NCBI GenBank assembly: GCA_001784275.1
Contig: MFQB01000027.1
Coordinates: 1-5,884, forward strand
Origin: Candidatus Magasanikbacteria bacterium RIFCSPHIGHO2_02_FULL_47_14
GTDB lineage: Bacteria > Patescibacteriota > Patescibacteriia > Magasanikbacterales > UBA922
Direction of reading: 5' to 3'
DNA: 5,884 bases
The translations under genes were made by a program, and so were the position numbers. The notes beneath the pieces are model-generated. The model ran no database searches and had not been told where the DNA came from. It worked only from the letters and a program-made list of their open reading frames with translations. Each line of letters begins with the position of its first letter. Position 1 is the stretch's first letter. This document shows positions 1 through 5,065 of the stretch, piece by piece.

Positions 1-222
1 CGGAATAAATTCGATCAGCACATCAATCTTGCTCATCTTTGCCCACAAACTTCGCTGTTGCGCCACCTCTTTTTGTAAGTTCTGATAGTCTGCTGCTGCT
101 CGTAACCACTTATCTTTATAATCTACTACCTCAGTCGATGTTTCCGACTCTTTCGACGCTATTTGGTTGCCGGCCTGAGCCTCTTCTAACTGGTCTTCTG
201 GTTGTTGGATATCATCTACCAT
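1..222 (-). CDS. grpE: GrpE, nucleotide exchange factor of DnaK (N-terminal 74 residues, runs off the window)
   Basis: GrpE releases ADP from the Hsp70 chaperone DnaK in the cytoplasm. I translated the reverse complement from the ATG at 222-220 and it stays open to base 1, so only the first 74 codons are present. Residues 1-33 are acidic and Gln/Glu-rich, as is usual for the disordered GrpE N-terminus. From residue 34 the family pattern begins: YKDKWLRAAADYQNLQKEVA corresponds to the widespread KYLRLLADFDNYRKR signature at the start of the long dimeric helix, followed by KIDVLIEFIP, matching the LLPVLDN-type segment. It starts 6 bp after the hrcA stop. No strong Shine-Dalgarno is visible except a weak GAAGAAG inside the end of hrcA, so it is probably translated by coupling and shares the CIRCE-controlled hrcA promoter. 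dnaK and dnaJ are expected beyond the left edge, but this is inference. Confidence 0.9.
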   Translation of the reverse strand, partial: MVDDIQQPEDQLEEAQAGNQIASKESETSTEVVDYKDKWLRAAADYQNLQKEVAQQRSLWAKMSKIDVLIEFIP

Positions 223-228
223 AAAAAA

Positions 229-915
229 TTATAAAACTTCTTCTAATGATGCAAATAATGCTTGTGACTTTTTATAATCCATCCGCATTGGTCCGACAAC
301 AAGAAACAACAACTCCTGATTTGGCCGCCACACAACGCTGCTGCATGCGCTTCCCAATGGGTTTTGCTTTCCAATAAAAACCCGCGTGGACTGTGGTGGA
401 ACACTCTCTTCAAGAGAACCGACTCGCTCTTCACACTGGTCGAAAATCTCGGTCATGCGCACCGCATGTGCATAGTCCCGGAACTCAGGCTGAGAAAAGA
501 GATAAGAAATGCCCGTATAATATATACTGTCTGTTTCAAAAACAACTATGGCCGCGTTGTTTGTCCACTCTGCCATACATTTTGCGACCGCTTTCATCTG
601 ACTCCGCTGATCCGGTACGGTCTGTTGAATCTCCTGCACATGCTTGTGGACCGTCTTTTTTATAGATTGAGAAGTTGCTTTTGAAAAATTCTCCACATAA
701 TACCGATACCCTGTCTCGGTCGGGATCCTGCCGGCAGACGTGTGCGGATGTGTTAAAAAACCCTCCTCTTCAAGAGCACGAAGTTCGTTGCGAATGGTTG
801 CGCCACTGACATCCAGTTCACCGTCTTCTGCGAGTATTTTAGAACCCACCGGCTGCGCAGTGTGGATATATTCTTCAACGACCATTTCCAAGAGTTGTGC
901 TTTTCTTGTGTCCAT
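229..915 (-). CDS. hrcA: HrcA, heat-inducible transcription repressor (compact form)
   Basis: HrcA binds the CIRCE operator and represses chaperone operons. Residues 1-75 form the winged-helix DNA-binding part: VVEEYIHTAQPVGSKILAE, then VSGATIRNELRALEEEGFL and HTSAGRIPTETGYRYYV, all strongly conserved in the family. The C-terminus holds the other family hallmark, GPMRMDY at residues 208-214, after an RVFIGKQN segment (178-185) equivalent to the usual IG.EN motif. The protein has 228 residues, whereas classical HrcA has about 340. The missing part lies in the middle, where the inserted dimerisation domain would be, while both ends are intact, so it is a compact family member rather than a truncated gene. 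The ATG at 915 is chosen because the conserved alignment begins there. The only good Shine-Dalgarno, AGGAGG at 939-934, is 18 nt upstream and inside the CIRCE spacer, an unusually long distance. grpE follows after 6 bp. Confidence 0.95.
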   Translation of the reverse strand: MDTRKAQLLEMVVEEYIHTAQPVGSKILAEDGELDVSGATIRNELRALEEEGFLTHPHTSAGRIPTETGYRYYVENFSKATSQSIKKTVHKHVQEIQQTVPDQRSQMKAVAKCMAEWTNNAAIVVFETDSIYYTGISYLFSQPEFRDYAHAVRMTEIFDQCEERVGSLEESVPPQSTRVFIGKQNPLGSACSSVVWRPNQELLFLVVGPMRMDYKKSQALFASLEEVL

Positions 916-920
916 AAGGA

Positions 921-949
921 ATTATCACTCTATCCTCCTGAGTGATAAT
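921..949. promoter_or_regulatory. CIRCE-type HrcA operator (symmetric variant)
   Basis: A perfect inverted repeat TTATCACTC-N9-GAGTGATAA lies at 922-948, and the arms extend by one base to 921 and 949. The known CIRCE consensus is TTAGCACTC-N9-GAGTGCTAA. Arm length and the 9-bp spacing are identical, and each arm differs at one position, with the two changes matching each other. It lies just upstream of hrcA, overlaps the -10 box (947-952) and covers the predicted transcription start, so bound HrcA would block RNA polymerase. The spacer contains AGGAGG on the coding strand. Confidence 0.92.
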
Positions 950-975
950 ATAACACGGGCCTAGGCCCGTGTCAA
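947..975 (-). promoter_or_regulatory. Sigma70-type promoter of hrcA-grpE
   Basis: Read on the minus strand there is a perfect -35 box TTGACA (975-970), a 17-bp spacer (969-953) and a -10 box TATATT (952-947) that matches TATAAT at five of six positions. Transcription should begin near 940-939, giving a leader of about 24 nt before the hrcA ATG. The -10 box overlaps the outer end of the CIRCE arm, the classical arrangement for HrcA autorepression. The spacer is almost entirely a perfect palindrome, described separately. Confidence 0.85.
953..972. repeat. 20-bp perfect palindrome in the hrcA promoter spacer; possible terminator of the upstream operon
   Basis: ACACGGGCCTAGGCCCGTGT is identical to its reverse complement. 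As RNA from the minus strand it folds into an 8-bp G+C-rich stem with a CUAG loop, followed by UAUAUUAU, a poor U-tract. It sits 24 bp past the stop of the SPFH gene, so it may end the uppP-cca-yidC-SPFH transcript. At the same time it fills the 17-bp spacer of the hrcA promoter and takes in the last three bases of its -35 box. It could instead be the operator of a dimeric regulator. The sequence alone does not decide. Confidence 0.6.
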
Positions 976-996
976 ATTGAAAAGTTGTCTTTACTA

Positions 997-1590
997 TTAT
1001 TCGGTCGCAGCTCGTGTATAGTCCTGGATGTTTCCAATCTCACTCAACAGGATATTTTCAACAAAAATACCGCGTGGATAGAAGATGCGCTCAAGCTCGT
1101 TTTTCAACTCAGATTCAACTGAATCACGTTTGGCGCCCACGATTTCATCCTGTGTAAAGCGACTGGCAACCATCCGAATACGACTGCGCACTGTCGGACG
1201 AATAATCTTTGCAATAAAGTCCTCACCGATCGTCTGCCAAATAGCCGGAATCTGATGAATGTCCAACCGAAGTAGAATAGTGCCTTCGACACCAATACGC
1301 TTTCCATCGTTCGTGACTGCGGCAATCGGGATGTCTCCCATGGCTTTTTCATTTTGCGGATTGAACTCACGGGAGATGCTATATTCCAGTGTTTGCGTAT
1401 TAAATAGTTTTGCCTTTTGCCAAAAAGGAATTTTAAAGTGTAGGCCCGGGGTTAAAACTTTCTTCAAAACGCCACGCCCGAGATCGTACACACATGCCAC
1501 ATATCCCGGCGGCACGTAGATAAACAGTCCCTTCAAAACGTCCTCCATTACGAAGGAGTACATGAGTTTGTCGAGTGATTCTCCTGCCAT
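997..1590 (-). CDS. Small SPFH/band-7 (prohibitin-like) domain protein
   Basis: SPFH proteins form oligomeric scaffolds at membranes and often control proteases or membrane-protein assembly. The domain is recognised from FIYVPPGYVACVYDLGRGV (residues 23-41), the PGLHFKIPF segment (48-56), FNTQTLEYS (63-71), the TNDG core strand (93-96) and the RPTVRSRIR region (131-139) followed by an amphipathic segment to about 185. The protein has 197 residues and ends where relatives usually continue into a long coiled coil, and no clear N-terminal transmembrane helix is visible. The reading frame ends in three consecutive stops (TAA TAG TAA, 999-991), so the short end is real. It begins 11 bp after yidC. 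The ATG at 1590 has no good Shine-Dalgarno, while GGAGG at 1546-1542 stands 5 nt before a TTG at 1536 (residue 19), just ahead of the conserved part, so the true start may be there. The neighbourhood suggests cooperation with YidC (inference). Confidence 0.85.
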   Translation of the reverse strand: MAGESLDKLMYSFVMEDVLKGLFIYVPPGYVACVYDLGRGVLKKVLTPGLHFKIPFWQKAKLFNTQTLEYSISREFNPQNEKAMGDIPIAAVTNDGKRIGVEGTILLRLDIHQIPAIWQTIGEDFIAKIIRPTVRSRIRMVASRFTQDEIVGAKRDSVESELKNELERIFYPRGIFVENILLSEIGNIQDYTRAATE

Positions 1591-1601
1591 ACTGAGAATA
1601 G

Positions 1602-2321
1602 TTAGTGCCCGTGGCCTTCTTTCTTCTTGGGCCTGCTGAATATAATCTTACTAAACTGATGAATAATAACAGAAAATGCCATAGAAGTCAAGACAAAGAG
1701 TGATTTGACCACAGGCAGATACCACAGCACGATAAAGACGATGGCTGGAAAAATCAGAAAGTACATAAGGTCACTTCTCGTCGCTCCATGCGGGTATGAC
1801 CGAGACTCAAAGTATATCTCGAGCATGAGCGCAATCATTACTACTGCCGGTCCGATAAATGTGTGGGTCTCGGCCAGATTAAACCCATGAAACATGGTGT
1901 TGATTCGACCCGGGTACTGAACAAACTCATAGAGCAGCTGGTAAATACCCTTGCTGTTTAAACCCTGCAAAAACACCTGGTATAACAAGGCCAACACCAA
2001 TATTTGTACACCCAATACGACGAGCTTTGCCCATGGATTCACATGTCGTTTCCTCAAAATTTTTCGGATCTCTTGCTTTTGGACAATCGGATCATTATGG
2101 AGTTCTTTAGCGACTCGCTCAATCTCACCATAGAGCTGTTCGTTTGCTGCCTTATTTTTTTCAGTAACCAAGGTAAACGGTAACAAAACAAGTCGAAGCA
2201 TAACCGTCAGGTAGATAATTGCCCACCCCAGACTATGCTCTGTCCAGTTGTTATAAATCCAAATCAAGACGTTAAATAACGGCTGATACAGCAGAGTTTG
2301 CCAAATATCAATGAGAATCAT
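1602..2321 (-). CDS. yidC: YidC/Oxa1 family membrane protein insertase (short, Gram-positive-like form)
   Basis: YidC inserts membrane proteins into the cytoplasmic membrane, alone or with SecYEG. The 239-residue protein has an N-terminal amphipathic/hydrophobic segment (about 5-24), a first core helix with the conserved intramembrane arginine (YLTVMLRLVLLPF, Arg43), a charged cytoplasmic helical hairpin (about 55-97) and further hydrophobic helices near 98-118, 155-170, 186-203 and 206-225. There is no large extracytoplasmic domain like that of proteobacterial YidC and no lipobox at the start. The C-terminus is basic and then histidine-rich (KKKEGHGH), fitting a cytoplasmic tail that could touch ribosomes. 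The start at 2321 has AGGA about 4 nt upstream. It lies 23 bp after cca and 11 bp before the SPFH gene, within the operon starting at uppP. Confidence 0.93.
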   Translation of the reverse strand: MILIDIWQTLLYQPLFNVLIWIYNNWTEHSLGWAIIYLTVMLRLVLLPFTLVTEKNKAANEQLYGEIERVAKELHNDPIVQKQEIRKILRKRHVNPWAKLVVLGVQILVLALLYQVFLQGLNSKGIYQLLYEFVQYPGRINTMFHGFNLAETHTFIGPAVVMIALMLEIYFESRSYPHGATRSDLMYFLIFPAIVFIVLWYLPVVKSLFVLTSMAFSVIIHQFSKIIFSRPKKKEGHGH

Positions 2322-2344
2322 ACGATCCTGAATAGTATATCATA

Positions 2345-3781
2345 CTACACTGCCCTCTCCCACTCCTCTGCTTCATTGAGAAAAACAGGCAAAATCTTTT
2401 CAAAATAGGCCTTCGCCAGTTCGTATTCATTGGGAATTTCACCATCAAGGATAGCTCTCTCTATCTCTTTCTTCATTTTTCCGATGGTCGGGCCCGGCTT
2501 AAGACCGGACAACTGCATTATTTCGTCACCTCGCACCGGGGACTGAAAGGCTCGCAACTTATCTTTTTCAATAACCTCGCCTATTCTCCGCTCAAGATAG
2601 TCATAATTTTTAAGACGGTGTTCTTTCTTTTTTTGGTTCCCTGTGGTGATATCTGCGCGACATAAAATAAGAAGATCGACAAGGTCGTCGCCGACATTGA
2701 TGATGAGACGCCGCACTGCACTGTCTGTCACACCATCATCCATAAGCGCAATAGGCTGTAAGTGCCAGCGCACTAATTTTGCCATATAGCGTACGTCATC
2801 CTTACTCATACGCAAGCGCTTTCCAATATCGATGGTCATTTTTTTCCCAAGATGTTCATGCATGTCAAAGGTCCAACCACGTCCTTCTACAAACTGCTTG
2901 GTATCCGGTTTGGCAATATCATGCACCAGCCCGGCAAATCGGAGCAACGGCTTTTGCGATCGTTCAGCGATATTATCCACCACTGCAAAAGTGTGTGCCA
3001 GGTTGTCTTTGTGACTATATCCATAGGCCTCTTCTACTCCGGAAAGTTGGCTTACCTCAGGCAAAAACTCATCAATTAACTTTGTCTGATACAGAATAGT
3101 GAGACCAATCGAAGGTTTCGGGGCGGCCAGTAACTTTATAAGCTCTTCACTTATTCTCTCTGCAGATACAATGTGCAGGCGTGCACGGTTGCGATGGATG
3201 GCTTGAAGCACTTCAGGTGCAATCGCAAATTCGAGCTGGGCAGCAAAACGAGCGGCGCGCAACATACGCAACGGGTCGTCAGAAAAGGTCTCGTCCGGGT
3301 CGAGTGGAGTGCGCAGGACATGCGCTGCCAAATCTTTTTGGCCGTCGAATGGATCCACCACCTTTTCCAAGCCCTTATTGGTAATTTTTTGGGCGATGGC
3401 GTTTACTGTAAAGTCACGACGGGAAAGATCTTGCTCAATGGTAGTGGATGTAACAACCGGTTTGCGAGACTCGGGCTGATATACCTCTGTACGGGCAGCG
3501 GCAAACTCGACTTCCAATATCTCTTCCTTCATCTCATCAGCAGTAAAAACAAAACGAGCTGTTTTAAAATCAGGGAACTCAACAAGTGAACCCTGCTCGG
3601 GAAATTTTTCTGCAAATTGTTTTGCAAATGCAAGCGCATCTCCCTCAATCACCATGTCGATGTCTTTTTTTTCTGGTATCTCTCGAAGCCGGTCACGGAC
3701 ATAACCGCCGACAACATAGGCAGTCACTCCAGCTGTTTGTGAAATGTCAGCAACTATTTTAAAGATGTCTTCGGCTCGCAT
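2345..3781 (-). CDS. cca: CCA-adding tRNA nucleotidyltransferase with HD domain
   Basis: This class II enzyme adds or repairs the CCA end of tRNAs. The catalytic head shows GGYVRD (residues 25-30) and the metal-binding pair DID (Asp40, Asp42). Next come RRDFTVNAIA (121-130) and the SDDPLRMLRAARFAAQL segment (167-183), which correspond to the motifs for ribose and base recognition and the head-neck link. After the neck/body an HD phosphohydrolase domain follows with His263, LVHDIAK (His287-Asp288) and DMHEH (His308, His310), then a C-terminal helical region; 478 residues is usual for the long, HD-containing form. The head alone cannot separate CCA-adding from A-adding or poly(A) activity, so the full CCA activity is inferred. 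The ATG at 3781 lies 3 bp after the uppP stop with no convincing Shine-Dalgarno, which suggests translational coupling. The short inverted repeat TAGTAT-N3-ATACTA (2333-2347) spans its stop codon. Confidence 0.92.
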   Translation of the reverse strand: MRAEDIFKIVADISQTAGVTAYVVGGYVRDRLREIPEKKDIDMVIEGDALAFAKQFAEKFPEQGSLVEFPDFKTARFVFTADEMKEEILEVEFAAARTEVYQPESRKPVVTSTTIEQDLSRRDFTVNAIAQKITNKGLEKVVDPFDGQKDLAAHVLRTPLDPDETFSDDPLRMLRAARFAAQLEFAIAPEVLQAIHRNRARLHIVSAERISEELIKLLAAPKPSIGLTILYQTKLIDEFLPEVSQLSGVEEAYGYSHKDNLAHTFAVVDNIAERSQKPLLRFAGLVHDIAKPDTKQFVEGRGWTFDMHEHLGKKMTIDIGKRLRMSKDDVRYMAKLVRWHLQPIALMDDGVTDSAVRRLIINVGDDLVDLLILCRADITTGNQKKKEHRLKNYDYLERRIGEVIEKDKLRAFQSPVRGDEIMQLSGLKPGPTIGKMKKEIERAILDGEIPNEYELAKAYFEKILPVFLNEAEEWERAV

Positions 3782-3784
3782 ATG

Positions 3785-4618
3785 TTAAACCAAAAAAACC
3801 AAAATCAGTATACCAATCACAACGCGGTAGACCACAAATGGCCAGAGTCTGTATCGCTGCACAATCTTCATTAACATCCAGATCGCCAAAAAACCACTTA
3901 ATGCTGCAGCAAAAAATCCACTAATCAGAGCGGGTAAACTTACCATGACAGAGCCGTTTTTGATCATTTCAAAAATATTCAAGGCTCCGGCCATTGCAAT
4001 AATAGGTATGCTCATCAAGAAAGAAAATTCTGCAGCAGCAGTGCGAGATAAACCACTAAACAGGCCTGCGGTCATGGTTATGCCCGAACGGGAAGTACCG
4101 GGAATAAGAGCAATCGCCTGCGCACATGCGATGCCAAAAGTTGTCTTTATACCTATGTGTTCAAGGGACTTGAGATGTGCTTGTCGTTGGGTATACCAGT
4201 CTGCGATACCAAGCAAGAGTCCCCAACCAACCAGATTCCAGGCAATAAAGGCCGGTGAACGAAACTCTATGTGCCACACTTCTGAGATAAGAAAACCGAA
4301 TATAACTGCCGGGATTACTGAGAGAATCAGAAGCCATCCGAGTTTGCGATCTTGAGCCGCCTCCCCTGCTTCGACAGACAGTTTTGTTGATGTTTCTGTG
4401 GAAACAAAAAAATGTTTAATAATTCGGACCAACTTTAGACGAAAAAACACTATCACAGCAACTAACGTACCCAGATGTACCACTACGTCGAATCCAACCC
4501 CCTGATCAGCCCAACCAAGGAGTTTGGGTATAAAAATAAGGTGTCCTGAGGAAGAAACCGGAAGAAACTCTGTAAGACCCTGAATTATACCTAAAATTGC
4601 CGCCTGGAACACGGACAT
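3785..4618 (-). CDS. uppP: Undecaprenyl-diphosphatase UppP (BacA family)
   Basis: UppP removes a phosphate from undecaprenyl pyrophosphate at the membrane, recycling the lipid carrier for peptidoglycan and other wall polymers, and raises bacitracin tolerance. Both family signatures are complete: GLTEFLPVSSSGH at residues 14-26 (Glu17, Ser22-24, His26) and PGTSRSG at 173-179 (Arg177), which together form the active site. HLGTLVA at 48-54 is also typical. The remainder is a multi-helix membrane protein with hydrophobic stretches near 43-59, 95-112, 124-141, 160-172, 200-215, 228-250 and 260-277. Its 277 residues are the normal family length. The start at 4618 places ILGIIQGLTEF at the usual distance from the N-terminus. 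It is first in the operon with cca, yidC and the SPFH gene, with a promoter about 10 bp upstream of the ATG. Confidence 0.96.
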   Translation of the reverse strand: MSVFQAAILGIIQGLTEFLPVSSSGHLIFIPKLLGWADQGVGFDVVVHLGTLVAVIVFFRLKLVRIIKHFFVSTETSTKLSVEAGEAAQDRKLGWLLILSVIPAVIFGFLISEVWHIEFRSPAFIAWNLVGWGLLLGIADWYTQRQAHLKSLEHIGIKTTFGIACAQAIALIPGTSRSGITMTAGLFSGLSRTAAAEFSFLMSIPIIAMAGALNIFEMIKNGSVMVSLPALISGFFAAALSGFLAIWMLMKIVQRYRLWPFVVYRVVIGILILVFLV

Positions 4619-4626
4619 ATGCTCTT

Positions 4627-4655
4627 AGTGTAGCCCAAATTGGACTGAGAAGCAA
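4627..4655 (-). promoter_or_regulatory. Likely promoter of the uppP-cca-yidC-SPFH operon
   Basis: The minus strand has TTGCTT (4655-4650), a 17-bp spacer and TACACT (4632-4627). The -10 box matches TATAAT at four of six positions and the -35 box is poor (TTG only). The predicted start at about 4620 is only 1-3 nt before the uppP ATG, so the mRNA would be nearly leaderless, in line with the lack of a strong Shine-Dalgarno. It is back to back with the plus-strand promoter, with 8 bp between the two -35 boxes, so one regulator could influence both. Confidence 0.5.
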
Positions 4656-4663
4656 TACGAACC

Positions 4664-4691
4664 TTGACTTTTGAGGGTTTTTTGTTATACT
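4664..4691 (+). promoter_or_regulatory. Sigma70-type promoter of the plus-strand cassette
   Basis: TTGACT (4664-4669), a 16-bp spacer containing a T-rich run, and TATACT (4686-4691) each match the consensus boxes at five of six positions. Seven bases past the -10 box is G4698, which is exactly the first base of the 18-nt arm that can pair with 5203-5220. That coincidence supports 4698 as the transcription start. Confidence 0.75.
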
Positions 4692-4697
4692 TGCGCC

Positions 4698-4715
4698 GTC
4701 CAGGCGGCCTACTCT
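4698..4715 (+). repeat. 5' arm of an 18-bp long-range inverted repeat
   Basis: GTCCAGGCGGCCTACTCT is complementary to AGAGTAGGTCGCCTGGAC at 5203-5220. Seventeen pairs are Watson-Crick and one is G.U (4707 with 5211). The bases just outside (4697/5221) and just inside (4716/5202) do not pair, so the ends of the helix are sharp. This arm starts at the predicted transcription start. Its bases 4706-4710 (GGCCT) can alternatively pair with AGGCC at 4724-4728, which would cover the Shine-Dalgarno GAGG. Confidence 0.85.
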
Positions 4716-4732
4716 AGGAAGCGAGGCCAACG

Positions 4733-5065
4733 ATGGTGGATGTACTCGTTGTTCTGAAAGAGTCGGAAAAATGGTACCCGAGTAGAAGCGAGGTGACAAA
4801 GGGGTTCCTGAGAGATCAGGGACTCCGACCCCTGGTTGTGCCCTCGGTCGATGAGGCCTTGAAGCACGATCCTGTGGGTGTCTCCCACGTTCTCTACTTC
4901 GCCAGCATGGTCGATACCGAAGGGCTCGAGCGTCTTCAGGCGCACGGGTTCCAACGGCTCTACCGGCTGCGTGATACCAACGACTTGGTCGATTGGTGGA
5001 TGGAAGTCTACCGGAAGACCAGGAAAAACGGTCGCGAGGTCAATCCGCCGTCTACGACCAAATAG
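4733..5065 (+). CDS. Hypothetical protein of 110 residues in a G+C-rich cassette
   Basis: I do not recognise this protein. The ATG has a GAGG Shine-Dalgarno at 4723-4726, 6 nt upstream, and a consensus-like promoter before it, and the frame ends at TAG 5063-5065. The sequence looks globular: a hydrophobic strand VDVLVVL at residues 2-8, a helix SEVTKGFLRDQG, a strand LRPLVVPS, VDEALKH, a strand SHVLYFAS, a helix TEGLERLQAHG, a strand QRLYRL, and a Trp-rich helix DLVDWWMEVYRK, then a basic tail. This alternation resembles a receiver-like alpha/beta fold, but no phosphorylation motif is evident and the assignment is weak inference. About 69% of its codons end in G or C by my count, more than the overall 57% of the stretch, which supports real coding and suggests a different history from its neighbours. 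It is the only plus-strand gene, divergent from uppP and convergent with the HD gene. It could instead be an ORF carried within a structured RNA. Confidence 0.6.
   Translation: MVDVLVVLKESEKWYPSRSEVTKGFLRDQGLRPLVVPSVDEALKHDPVGVSHVLYFASMVDTEGLERLQAHGFQRLYRLRDTNDLVDWWMEVYRKTRKNGREVNPPSTTK
4801..4826 (+). other. 11-bp hairpin with GAGA tetraloop inside the 110-residue ORF
   Basis: Bases 4801-4811 (GGGGTTCCTGA) pair with 4816-4826 (TCAGGGACTCC) around the loop GAGA, a member of the stable GNRA class. Nine pairs are Watson-Crick and two are G.U (4803-4824 and 4806-4821). Such a long, regular stem is uncommon inside a coding region. A second, smaller hairpin, GTGGG-TGTCT-CCCAC, lies at 4874-4888. 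Confidence 0.65.

Noticed and set aside
2333..2347. TAGTAT-N3-ATACTA as a terminator between cca and yidC
   Set aside because: The stem is only 6 bp, A+T-rich and without a U-tract; the 23-bp gap fits one operon.
4506..4799. Minus-strand ORF of 97 residues across the uppP start
   Set aside because: It runs in another frame over the highly conserved N-terminus of UppP and over both divergent promoters.
4709..4954. Minus-strand ORF of 81 residues opposite the cassette ORF
   Set aside because: No promoter or Shine-Dalgarno serves it; the plus frame has promoter, GAGG and G/C-ending codons.
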